Notes: generated from the sequence alone by a model not told the origin. Shown: positions 1 to 6,051, counted from the stretch's first letter. The stretch: 6,282 nt of DNA from Armatimonadota bacterium (GCA_003542955.1 DPJP01000330.1:28015-34296), one strand, 5' to 3'. Made by a program: numbers and translations.

Positions 1-333
1 CCGGAGGCGGTCCGGGCCGAGGGTGTCGGCTGCAGCGCCGGGGGATTCTACTGCCACCACCTGCACCCCTACTGGAATGAGCTGGACCTCTACCACGACG
101 GCATGCCGACTCGCCAGTTCTTCGCCGAGCGCGACGTGACCCAGGGCCCCGGCGACTGCCCCGTGGCCGAGCGGATCAACGACCGACTGCTCAGCGTCCC
201 GCGCATGCCGTCATTCGAGCCGGAATGGGTCGACCAGGTAGCAGCCGCGTACCGGAAAGTCTTCGCGAGCCTCGATGAGCTTGAGGGCATGTCGAGTTCG
301 GACGTCACCGACCGCAGTCGCACCCTGGGGTAG
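1..333 (+). CDS. DegT/DnrJ/EryC1/StrS family PLP-dependent aminotransferase, C-terminal part
   Basis: Partial gene: the frame is open from base 1 and ends at TAG 331-333, leaving 110 residues. The family transfers an amino group to keto-sugars using PLP, usually to make amino-sugars for surface glycans or secondary metabolites. The visible part fits the C-terminal small domain. It has an AEGVGCSAG segment near residue 6, an LHPYWN region near 21, then CPVAERINDRLLSVPRMP (about residues 54-71), which matches the family's 'P.aE.l...vlslP..p' block. It closes with a VDQVAAAYRKVF helix. The PLP-binding lysine and the rest of the large domain lie upstream of the window, so activity cannot be judged. 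Many planctomycete and armatimonadote genomes carry numerous paralogues, so the actual substrate, a sugar or otherwise, is unknown. The family call is fairly secure and the substrate is not. Confidence 0.85.
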   Translation, partial: PEAVRAEGVGCSAGGFYCHHLHPYWNELDLYHDGMPTRQFFAERDVTQGPGDCPVAERINDRLLSVPRMPSFEPEWVDQVAAAYRKVFASLDELEGMSSSDVTDRSRTLG

Positions 334-546
334 GGCCGCGCTGCACCTGTGCGGCGTCCCGGCGGTCCGCGCTCGCGTGCGCCCTGCGTCGATCCTGAGG
401 GGCGGGGGCTCACCGGCTGCACCCTGCAACAAGCCTCGTGCCCGCGAGGTGCCGGCGGGGATTGCGGCGAACGGCATCGAGGTTCCACCCGCGTGCGCCG
501 TCCGGTTTGGCGCCGGGATACCCGGATGTGCGGAGATGCCGATAGC
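334..546. other. Intergenic spacer between aminotransferase and URO-D-like gene
   Basis: This 213-base non-coding spacer suggests that the downstream gene has its own promoter, but no convincing -35/-10 pair is visible. A small 5-bp hairpin (CCTCG 434-438 with CGAGG 445-449, 6-base loop) lacks a T tract and is not called a terminator. A frame open from GTG 349 runs into the next gene. Its first 66 residues are Arg/Gly/Pro-rich and resemble no protein domain, so it is treated as non-coding. Confidence 0.5.
532..535 (+). promoter_or_regulatory. Probable ribosome binding site of the URO-D-like gene
   Basis: GGAG lies 11 bases before ATG 547. The spacing is slightly long. It supports ATG 547 over the in-frame GTG 349, whose added residues match nothing known. 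Confidence 0.45.
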
Positions 547-1683
547 ATGACCAGCACAGAACGCCTTCTCACCGCCGCGGACTTCCGCGAGCCCGATCGC
601 GTGCCCATCGAGTTGCAGATCGGCGCCAGCGCCAGAGAGCTGCCCGAACTCGAGCGGATTGTCGAGTTCATCGATATCCAGGCCGACAACTTCATCGGTA
701 TCGGATGTGTCGACTGGGGCTTCTTCGGGCTCGGTTCAGAGTACTCGGAGGAGGTCATCGAGGACATTCCCGGTCAATATCGCCGCATCCGGCGCATCTA
801 CCGGACGCGTGAGGCAGGGGACTTCTTCGCAATCACCAGGCACGCCTACCCGCGCCTCGACGCACCTGACTTCCGCTGGGAGCGCCGCTTCATCGACACC
901 ATCGATGAGATGGCACGCCTGGCCGAGGCACCCCGCACGAGCCGCCAGTTCGACGCCGACGCCTACAACAGGGGTGTCGAGCAGATTGGCGAGCGCGGTG
1001 TGGCGATGACAAGCGTCATGCACCCGCTCGGCACTCTCGTCCGGCAGGCGAACATGGTCGAGGTCTACGGCTGGCTCATGCTCGAGCCGGAGATCATGCA
1101 CCGGTTCCTGGAAAGCACCAACACGCAGGCGCGCGACACCGTTCTCGCGATGGGGCGCGCGGGTATCGAGCCCTGGTTCGGGACGTGGGCGCTGGAGATG
1201 CTCATCCCACCATGGATGGGCAGACGTCTCTTCGATGAATGGGTCTTCCCCTACGACAAGATGGTCAATGACGCGATTCATATCATCGGGGGACGGCACC
1301 GAAGTCACTGTCATGGTGAGAGCATGGGCTTCCTGGTGCGGATGGCCGAGATGAGGCTGGATGCGACGGAGCCGCTCGAGCCGCCGCCGTTCGGCGATGT
1401 CGACCTTGCCGAGGCCAAGCGCCTCGTTGGCGACCACATGATGCTCTCCGGCAATATCCCCTCACAGGACTTCGTCACCTGCACCCCGGAGCAGGTTCGG
1501 CAGTGGGTGAAGGATGCCATCGCCGCCGCAGCGCCAGGGGGCGGATTCTCTCTGCGCACCACCGGCGGGCATGCAGGAATCGACCCATACCTGGATAGGG
1601 ATACGCTGGCGCATATCATCGACAACGTGGAGGCCTACATCGAGGCGGGGCTGGAGTACGGGGAGTACCCGATACGGCTCTGA
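547..1683 (+). CDS. Uroporphyrinogen decarboxylase (URO-D)-fold protein, MtaA/CmuA-like branch
   Basis: This 378-residue cytoplasmic protein has no signal peptide or membrane segment and is near the usual family length. The start TERLLTAADFREPDRVPIEL (about residues 3-22) is the typical URO-D opening 'R...al.f..pDRvPv'. Further marks are a helical middle section, HCHG at 254-257, the EPLEPPPFGDVDLAEAKRL stretch (275-293), LSGNIPSQ (300-307) with Cys312 shortly after, and a C-terminal TTGGHAGID segment (about 345-353). True haem-pathway HemE proteins have a conserved N-terminal Arg/Asp substrate-binding pattern that I do not see. This copy belongs with the divergent non-haem members, some of which are zinc-dependent corrinoid methyltransferases. 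There the metal site is HxC plus a distant Cys; here the corresponding block reads His254-Cys-His256, with Cys312 downstream. No corrinoid protein or methyltransferase partner is in the window. The substrate is unknown. Relatives often sit beside glycosidases and amidohydrolases in Armatimonadota and Planctomycetota, as here. Confidence 0.85.
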   Translation: MTSTERLLTAADFREPDRVPIELQIGASARELPELERIVEFIDIQADNFIGIGCVDWGFFGLGSEYSEEVIEDIPGQYRRIRRIYRTREAGDFFAITRHAYPRLDAPDFRWERRFIDTIDEMARLAEAPRTSRQFDADAYNRGVEQIGERGVAMTSVMHPLGTLVRQANMVEVYGWLMLEPEIMHRFLESTNTQARDTVLAMGRAGIEPWFGTWALEMLIPPWMGRRLFDEWVFPYDKMVNDAIHIIGGRHRSHCHGESMGFLVRMAEMRLDATEPLEPPPFGDVDLAEAKRLVGDHMMLSGNIPSQDFVTCTPEQVRQWVKDAIAAAAPGGGFSLRTTGGHAGIDPYLDRDTLAHIIDNVEAYIEAGLEYGEYPIRL

Positions 1684-1715
1684 TTGCATCGGCCAATCAT
1701 CTCGGGTCACCGCCG

Positions 1716-1748
1716 GGCGAGTGCACCTAACCCCGCAGGTGCATCGCC
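1716..1748 (+). terminator. Strong intergenic hairpin, possible terminator or 5' leader structure
   Basis: GGCGA (1716-1720) pairs with TCGCC (1744-1748), and TGCACCT (1722-1728) with AGGTGCA (1737-1743). G1721 is bulged and the loop is 8 bases. This gives a 12-bp stem 32 bases after the URO-D-like stop. No T tract follows, so it is not a classical intrinsic terminator. It could protect the upstream mRNA's 3' end, act in Rho-dependent termination, or sit in the leader of the glycosidase gene. Confidence 0.4.
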
Positions 1749-1795
1749 GTAAGTGTCGAACACGGATGTAACGGCACTGCCTACTACTTCGCCCC

Positions 1796-1799
1796 GGAG
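1796..1799 (+). promoter_or_regulatory. Ribosome binding site of the GH123-like gene
   Basis: GGAG lies 5 bases before ATG 1805 and 8 bases before a second ATG at 1808. The two starts differ by one Met at the tip of the signal peptide, and the 8-base spacing slightly favours 1808. Confidence 0.6.
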
Positions 1800-1804
1800 T
1801 CCCG

Positions 1805-4057
1805 ATGATGAGACACCTGCTCTGCGCTCTCCTGCTGCTCCCTTGTCTGCCCACGGTCGCCCAGGACCCACCCAACCTGGTCAAGAACCCCGGCTTCGAG
1901 CAACTGTCGGAGGCGGGCTTCGCAGCCGACTGGCGCGGTGGTGAATTCGGCAAGCCCAAAGCGAATGTCGACACCGACACCACCGTAGCCCGCACCGGCC
2001 AGAACAGCATGCGCCTGGGAGTGAACCCGGGCTCCTTTGTCACCTGCGCGGCGGCCCCCATCACCTGCAAGCCAGAGACTACCTACTACGTCTGCTGGTG
2101 GGCCCGGACGCAGGACTTCCGCCAATGCCGCTCCTACCTGTTCTTCCAGACCAACACCGGCCAGCGTGTCTTCCCCGACGCCGATCAGTACGGCACGCAG
2201 GACTGGACGCTCCACATGGGCGCCTACACAACCGCTGCGGACGAGACCTGGCTGCACCCCGTCCTGACCACCCACGCAATGCAGACGCAGCAGGGAGGCG
2301 CTGCATGGTTCGATGACATTGGCGTCTATGAGGCCGGCTTCCCCCTGGAGTTGCAGGCCGAGTGGGACAAGCGTCTGCGCGAGAGCCGCGGCGTCTTCGA
2401 CACCGCGATTGTGCTCTCCCGTGAGCCCGAGCTGACAGTCTGGTCCGACACGCTCCAGGCGCGCATCTACCCCGAGGACGGCGTCCCCGAGACCGCCAGA
2501 GACGCCGAGGCGGTGAGCGTCGCAGCCGCGCGGGGGGAGGATGAGTTCTTCCAGGTTGCCATCATCCCCGACACCGACCTCACCGATGTGAGCGTCTCGC
2601 CTGGGACTCTGAGTGGACCTGGCGAGATCCAGCCTGACGCCGTCCGCTGGTGGCCGGTCGGCTACACGACAGTCAAGGAGGCCAAGAGCCAGACTATGCG
2701 GCTGGGCCGTACCCCCGATCCGCTGCTCGACCCACAGCCCGTCGCTGCCCCGGCCGGGCAGAACACCTCGTTTCTGATCGGAATTCGCCCGCCGAGGGAC
2801 GCCGCCGCCGGGACCTACACCGGAGTCATCGCCATCCAGGCGGAGGACAGCGTCATAGCGGAGGTCCCCGTCTCTGTGCGTGTCTTTGGCTTCGAGCTGC
2901 CCGAGGACCCGGTCTTCCGCACGCTCATCACGTTCTCAGCCAGCAGCATGAGGCCCTGGGACAAGCGGCCACTGCCTGAGATCGAGAAGGAAATCCTGCG
3001 CGTTCTGCACGATCACGGTATCCGAGGCAACGGCCACACCACGGAGGTGCCCGCGAAGATTGAGGACGGCAACGTCGTGTGCGACTTCGCCACCTTCGAC
3101 GCAGGTGTCGAGTTCGCGCTGAATGAACTCAACTACAACGCCTTCTTCCTTGGCCCGATGTTCGGCGGCGGGACCGGCGCGGGCTTTGAGAAGCACCGCA
3201 AGTGGACCGGCGACATCAGTCCGCTGTCGGACGAGTTCAACCGGCACTTCCCCGACTACATGCGCCACGTTGGCGCGCACCTGCGGGAGAAGGGCTGGCT
3301 GGACAATGCCTACGTGTACCTTTGGGACGAGCCGGAAGCCGACTACTTCGACAAGGTGGTACAACTCCACGAGGCCGCCCTCGCGGGCGACCCCGGTCTG
3401 AAGATATGGCTGACCACCAGTCCGGCACATGAAGTCTTCTGGGGCAATGTCAAGGCATGGTCGGTGCCCTTCGGCCGACCACACTTTGACGAGCAGAGCG
3501 TCGAGCAGCGTCGTGCGGCAGGAGATGAGATATGGGTATACAACATCCCCTCCGCGCTCGAACACCCCGCACAGACAATCCGGCTGTGGTTCTGGCAGGC
3601 GGCCCGCTACGACGCCGTGGGCGCACAGCTATGGAATGTCACCTTCTACCGAGATATCGACCCTTGGGAGGACATCACCCCCAAGCCGTACCCGGTCGGG
3701 CGCACCGAAGGCCATTTCTATGTCTACGAGGCCGGCCAGGCGGTCATGCTCTACCCGAACCCGTCTCTGAAGCAGGACCCGCCCGTGCCCGGCCCGCCGC
3801 TCTCCTGCCTGCGTCTGAGAGTGCTGCAGAAGGGCATCGACGACTTTGGCTACTGCGCCATGCTCAGGGACCTGCTCGAGAAGAAGGCCCGGGCAGAGGG
3901 CGTGGAGAACCCCCACGCCGCGGCACAGGCGCGCATAGCCGAGATCACAGGACGGCTCGTCCTCGATATCGGTCGGTGGAATCTGGACACCAGCCAGATG
4001 CAGGCTCTGAAGCTGAGCATCGCCGAGGAGATAGAGCGCCTGCTCGCGGACGGGTAG
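1805..4057 (+). CDS. Secreted GH123-type (DUF4091) glycoside hydrolase with N-terminal lectin-like domain
   Basis: This 750-residue protein starts with a signal peptide (MMRHLL, hydrophobic core to residue 16, likely cut after TVA at 19). There is no lipobox, so it should be soluble and exported. Residues about 24-176 (NLVKNPGFE opening, AWFDDIGVYEAG end) form a carbohydrate-binding, CBM4/9-like jelly roll. Residues about 210-365 fit the beta-sandwich that precedes GH123 barrels, including FLIGIRPPRDAAAGTYTG. Residues about 370-690 form the DUF4091/GH123 barrel, with NAYVYLWDEPEADY (501-514) carrying adjacent Asp508-Glu509. In characterised GH123 enzymes such a pair is the stabiliser and acid/base of substrate-assisted beta-N-acetylgalactosaminidase catalysis. 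The SCLRLRVLQKGIDDFGYCAMLRDL block (667-690) is the usual DUF4091 C-terminal signature. The substrate is probably an N-acetylhexosaminide, but most DUF4091 proteins are untested. The final Gly codon and TAG stop lie inside a repeat unit, so the C-terminus may have been reset by repeat insertion. Confidence 0.85.
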   Translation: MMRHLLCALLLLPCLPTVAQDPPNLVKNPGFEQLSEAGFAADWRGGEFGKPKANVDTDTTVARTGQNSMRLGVNPGSFVTCAAAPITCKPETTYYVCWWARTQDFRQCRSYLFFQTNTGQRVFPDADQYGTQDWTLHMGAYTTAADETWLHPVLTTHAMQTQQGGAAWFDDIGVYEAGFPLELQAEWDKRLRESRGVFDTAIVLSREPELTVWSDTLQARIYPEDGVPETARDAEAVSVAAARGEDEFFQVAIIPDTDLTDVSVSPGTLSGPGEIQPDAVRWWPVGYTTVKEAKSQTMRLGRTPDPLLDPQPVAAPAGQNTSFLIGIRPPRDAAAGTYTGVIAIQAEDSVIAEVPVSVRVFGFELPEDPVFRTLITFSASSMRPWDKRPLPEIEKEILRVLHDHGIRGNGHTTEVPAKIEDGNVVCDFATFDAGVEFALNELNYNAFFLGPMFGGGTGAGFEKHRKWTGDISPLSDEFNRHFPDYMRHVGAHLREKGWLDNAYVYLWDEPEADYFDKVVQLHEAALAGDPGLKIWLTTSPAHEVFWGNVKAWSVPFGRPHFDEQSVEQRRAAGDEIWVYNIPSALEHPAQTIRLWFWQAARYDAVGAQLWNVTFYRDIDPWEDITPKPYPVGRTEGHFYVYEAGQAVMLYPNPSLKQDPPVPGPPLSCLRLRVLQKGIDDFGYCAMLRDLLEKKARAEGVENPHAAAQARIAEITGRLVLDIGRWNLDTSQMQALKLSIAEEIERLLADG

Positions 4058-4077
4058 GTCGGGCACCCTTGCCCGAC
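4054..4077 (+). repeat. REP-like hairpin A1, overlapping the GH123-like stop codon
   Basis: GTAG at 4054-4057 is followed by a perfect 8-bp stem, GTCGGGCA (4058-4065) with TGCCCGAC (4070-4077), around the loop CCCT. The TAG of GTAG is the stop codon of the glycosidase gene. Confidence 0.9.
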
Positions 4078-4101
4078 AATGGGGTGTTACGCGACCGCCC
4101 G

Positions 4102-4125
4102 CTCACGCATGGATGCGTGACCTAC
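4102..4125 (-). repeat. REP-like hairpin B1, inverted relative to A1
   Basis: Read on the - strand: GTAG, then GTCACGCA, loop TCCA, then TGCGTGAG. Seven of eight stem positions pair; the outermost is G-G. On the + strand it appears as the palindrome TCACGCAT GG ATGCGTGA (4103-4120). Relative to A1, stem positions 4 and 5 changed on both sides, so pairing is kept. Confidence 0.85.
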
Positions 4126-4138
4126 CCGTCCAGTGTGG

Positions 4139-4162
4139 GTAGGTCGGGCACCCTTGCCCGAC
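4139..4162 (+). repeat. REP-like hairpin A2
   Basis: Identical to A1 over all 24 bases, exactly 85 bases downstream, with the same perfect 8-bp stem and CCCT loop. Confidence 0.9.
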
Positions 4163-4186
4163 AGCGGGCACTTATGGGAACGCCCG

Positions 4187-4210
4187 CTCGCACATGGAGG
4201 CGTGACCTAC
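4187..4210 (-). repeat. REP-like hairpin B2, degenerate
   Basis: On the - strand: GTAG, GTCACGCC, loop TCCA, TGTGCGAG. Only four Watson-Crick pairs and one G-T pair remain of eight. The GTAG head is intact while the stem has decayed relative to B1. Confidence 0.75.
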
Positions 4211-4223
4211 CCGTTCAGTGCGG

Positions 4224-4247
4224 GTAGGTCGGGCACACTTGCCCGAC
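4224..4247 (+). repeat. REP-like hairpin A3
   Basis: GTAG and the perfect 8-bp stem are as in A1 and A2; the only change is in the loop, CACT instead of CCCT. It ends 44 bases before the acetyltransferase start, with no inverted partner downstream. Confidence 0.88.
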
Positions 4248-4280
4248 AACCACACACGCCAACACAGACGGCAGTATCAC

Positions 4281-4284
4281 GAGG
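4281..4284 (+). promoter_or_regulatory. Ribosome binding site that decides the AAC(3)-like start
   Basis: GAGG lies 7 bases before ATG 4292. The frame is open back to GTG 4133, but the extra 53 codons would translate repeat DNA, so ATG 4292 is the start. Confidence 0.6.
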
Positions 4285-4291
4285 CAGGTCT

Positions 4292-5131
4292 ATGAAACCA
4301 GAAACAGGCGACAAGAGCATCAAGGTAACGCGTGACGATGTAGCCAACGCGCTTCGCGAGGTGGGTGTCGTCGCGGGCGACACCGCTATGTTCCACAGCT
4401 CCCTCAGCAGCATGGGTACCGTCGTGGGCGGGCCGGATGCGGTCATCGACGGCTTCCTGGATGCTGTCGGGCCCACAGGCACCGTTGCCGCGCCCACGCC
4501 GTGCAATTGGACTCCTGAAGAGCAGCACCTCGTCTTCGAGCGCTGGGACCCGTCTACATCGCCGTCGTACGTCGGGGCGCTCACCGAGGCGTTCCGCAAG
4601 CGCCCGGACGCCGTGCGCAGTGACAATGCCACGCACTCCGTCGCGGCAATCGGCGCGCGTGCCGTCGAACTGACCGCCGACCACGGGGCATCCGGCCTGC
4701 GCAAGGGCCCCTTCGGTCCAAAGGCCTTCGCCGCCGAGAGCCCGTGGGAGAAATTCAGGCAGTGGAATGCCGCCTACTGCTTCATCGGCGTGACCTTCTG
4801 GGTCAACACCATGGTGCACTATGTTGAGAGCGTACTGGCGGAGCGCGCCATCGAGCGGGCGCCGGAAGACAAGCGGGAGTACTTGCTCGCGAAGATCGCC
4901 GGCTGGATGGAGCCCGGCGTCTGGGCCACATTCAGAATCGAGGACCGTGTGATCATTGAGGAGATGCTTGCGGAGATGGGCATCGAACGCCAGACGCAAC
5001 TGGGCTCGGCGACACTCCGCTGCGCGCGCGCCAAGCCAATGGTCGAGGAGTGGATCAGGATCGCGGAGGCCGATCCGGACCGCTGGATGCCGGATGAGTA
5101 CCTGCAGTGGCTCCGGGAGGCCGAGGCATGA
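4292..5131 (+). CDS. AAC(3) family N-acetyltransferase (Antibiotic_NAT fold)
   Basis: This 279-residue cytoplasmic protein is the usual family length. Members transfer acetyl from acetyl-CoA to an amine; the name comes from aminoglycoside 3-N-acetyltransferases, but many environmental members act on other molecules. Family blocks in order: HSSLSSMG (35-42), GGPDAVIDGFLDAVGPTGTVAAPT (46-69), FERWDPSTSPSYVGALTEAFRKRP (82-105), RSDNATHSVAAIGARA (109-124), SPWEKF (150-155) and FIGVTFWVNTMVHYVES (164-180). His115 and the His176/Glu179 pair are retained. Where many members read RSxHPxHS, this one has RSDNATHS, replacing the His-Pro pair with Asn-Ala. That may alter substrate recognition, so a resistance function should not be assumed. 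The stop overlaps the next start by ATGA, so the two genes are probably translationally coupled. Cytoplasmic modification of an amino-sugar or small amine is the most neutral reading. Confidence 0.85.
   Translation: MKPETGDKSIKVTRDDVANALREVGVVAGDTAMFHSSLSSMGTVVGGPDAVIDGFLDAVGPTGTVAAPTPCNWTPEEQHLVFERWDPSTSPSYVGALTEAFRKRPDAVRSDNATHSVAAIGARAVELTADHGASGLRKGPFGPKAFAAESPWEKFRQWNAAYCFIGVTFWVNTMVHYVESVLAERAIERAPEDKREYLLAKIAGWMEPGVWATFRIEDRVIIEEMLAEMGIERQTQLGSATLRCARAKPMVEEWIRIAEADPDRWMPDEYLQWLREAEA
5115..5120 (+). promoter_or_regulatory. Ribosome binding site of the amidohydrolase gene
   Basis: GGGAGG lies 7 bases before ATG 5128, inside the end of the acetyltransferase gene. It supports ATG 5128 over the in-frame GTG 5107. 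Confidence 0.65.
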
Positions 5132-6051
5132 GCGGGCAGCCTCGAACCTGGATCGATACCCACATCCACGTGAGCGACATCGGGCCGGACGGCGCCGTGC
5201 GGGAGAGCATGCTCGCCGAGCTTCTCGAAGTCCTGGACCGCAGTGGCGCCGACCTCCGCCTCATCATCAGCCCCGACGGCCCGTACTTCTCGAGGATGAT
5301 GCAGGACCCCGCCGGCATCATGGAAGCCAATTCCATGATCCAGAGGCTCGTCAGCGGCGCGCCGGGGCGGCTGTACGGTGCATGCATGGTGAATCCGCAC
5401 TTCCCCGCCGAATCACTGCGCGCGATGGAGGTCTGCATCGGCGAGTGGGGCTTTGTGATGCTGGGGGAGATGCTCCAGTACATGATGGGCTACCGGATGG
5501 ACGGCGATGAGGTCGAACCGCTCCTGCGCCTCGCGGAGCAGCTTGAGGTACCAGTGCAGGTGCATCTGGGCACATACTGGTTCAAGGACGACTGCGGCAC
5601 TTCAACCGCGGGCATGGACCAGATGGGGGACCTGCTGCGGGCTGCCGAGCGCGTCCCCGGAGCGACCTACATCCTCGCCCATGCCATCGGTGTCGGGCCG
5701 ACGCCCGCATACATCCCGTGGGCGGACATGTTCCTCGACACCCTGCAGGGGCTCTTTGACCGGCATCCCGACAACTTCCTCATCGAGATACGCGACTTCC
5801 ATGCTCCCGCGCTGGCAAGGACCATCTCCGAGGTGCCGTGCACGCACCTGCTGCCAGGTACGGACTGGACTACCCGCATCGGCCCGCCGTTCCAGCCCTA
5901 CGGGACGGTTTTCGACACCCCGGCCGATGCGAATCCGTTCCCGCCGGGTGTGGCGTCGTTTGTCGGCTTCCTGCGCGACGCCGGCGCCGACGACCAGACG
6001 ATCACGCGAATCGGCTCTGAGAACGCGATGCAGCTGTTCGGGATCGAGTAG
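5128..6051 (+). CDS. Amidohydrolase family 2 metal-dependent hydrolase/decarboxylase
   Basis: This 307-residue cytoplasmic TIM-barrel protein belongs to the amidohydrolase-2 (ACMSD-like) group, which uses one divalent metal for hydrolysis or non-oxidative decarboxylation. Expected metal and catalytic residues are present: DTHIH (10-14, ligands His12 and His14), VQVHLG with His146, YILAHAIG with His185, and LLPGTDW with Asp246. The end SENAMQLFGIE (about 297-307) is the standard family C-terminus. Glu114 in GEMLQYMMGY sits where a metal-site or substrate-contact strand is expected. The start overlaps the acetyltransferase stop by four bases, and a strong Shine-Dalgarno site precedes it. The tight coupling suggests both enzymes act on one compound, for example by acetylating an amine and cleaving or decarboxylating a related amide, lactone or acid; this is inference. 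Family is secure, reaction unknown. Confidence 0.87.
   Translation: MSGQPRTWIDTHIHVSDIGPDGAVRESMLAELLEVLDRSGADLRLIISPDGPYFSRMMQDPAGIMEANSMIQRLVSGAPGRLYGACMVNPHFPAESLRAMEVCIGEWGFVMLGEMLQYMMGYRMDGDEVEPLLRLAEQLEVPVQVHLGTYWFKDDCGTSTAGMDQMGDLLRAAERVPGATYILAHAIGVGPTPAYIPWADMFLDTLQGLFDRHPDNFLIEIRDFHAPALARTISEVPCTHLLPGTDWTTRIGPPFQPYGTVFDTPADANPFPPGVASFVGFLRDAGADDQTITRIGSENAMQLFGIE

Larger units (their letters stand above)
4052..4248. repeat. 85-bp tandem array of paired REP-like hairpins (BIME-like)
   Basis: There are 2.3 copies of an exact 85-base period: copy 1 at 4052-4136, copy 2 at 4137-4221 and a 27-base partial copy at 4222-4248. Copies 1 and 2 match at 72 of 85 positions by hand count. Their first 27 bases are identical, and the partial copy differs there at one loop base. 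Each full copy holds a GTAG-headed hairpin on the + strand and a second one on the - strand. Between neighbours, GACCTACCC and GGGTAGGTC (4119-4127 with 4137-4145, and 4204-4212 with 4222-4230) make an alternative 9-bp stem with a 9-base loop. The array fills the gap between the glycosidase and the acetyltransferase and overlaps the glycosidase stop. Architecture and GTAG head match REP elements mobilised by RAYT transposases; none is encoded here. Confidence 0.9.

Noticed and set aside
434..449. Intrinsic terminator after the aminotransferase
   Set aside because: Only a 5-bp stem with no T tract, about 100 bases past the stop; likely chance in GC-rich DNA.
349..546. N-terminal extension of the URO-D-like protein from GTG 349
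   Set aside because: The 66 extra residues are Arg/Gly/Pro-rich with no family match; TERLLTAADFREPDRVP right after ATG 547 is the normal family start.
736..1437. 233-codon - strand open frame opposite the URO-D-like gene
   Set aside because: No recognisable motif or ribosome site, and fully covered by a gene with strong family signatures.
2936..3565. Long - strand open frame inside the glycosidase gene
   Set aside because: It lies opposite a clearly recognisable GH123 catalytic domain and shows no motif; long antisense frames are expected at this GC content.
4052..4248. CRISPR-like array from regularly spaced repeats
   Set aside because: The period is a constant 85 bases, but the intervening sequence is itself related between copies and contains inverted palindromes. 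There are no unique spacers, and only 2.3 copies.
4133..4291. N-terminal extension of the acetyltransferase from GTG 4133
   Set aside because: The extra codons translate repeat DNA, the family starts near ATG 4292, and a good ribosome site precedes that ATG.
4277..4999. 240-codon - strand open frame opposite the acetyltransferase
   Set aside because: Composition rich in Arg, Ala and Gly with no domain, opposite well-conserved family blocks; a GC-driven artefact.
4292..5131. Aminoglycoside resistance gene
   Set aside because: The fold matches, but the conserved His-Pro before His-Ser is replaced, and the context (amidohydrolase partner, no integron, insertion sequence or resistance neighbours) gives no support for a resistance role.
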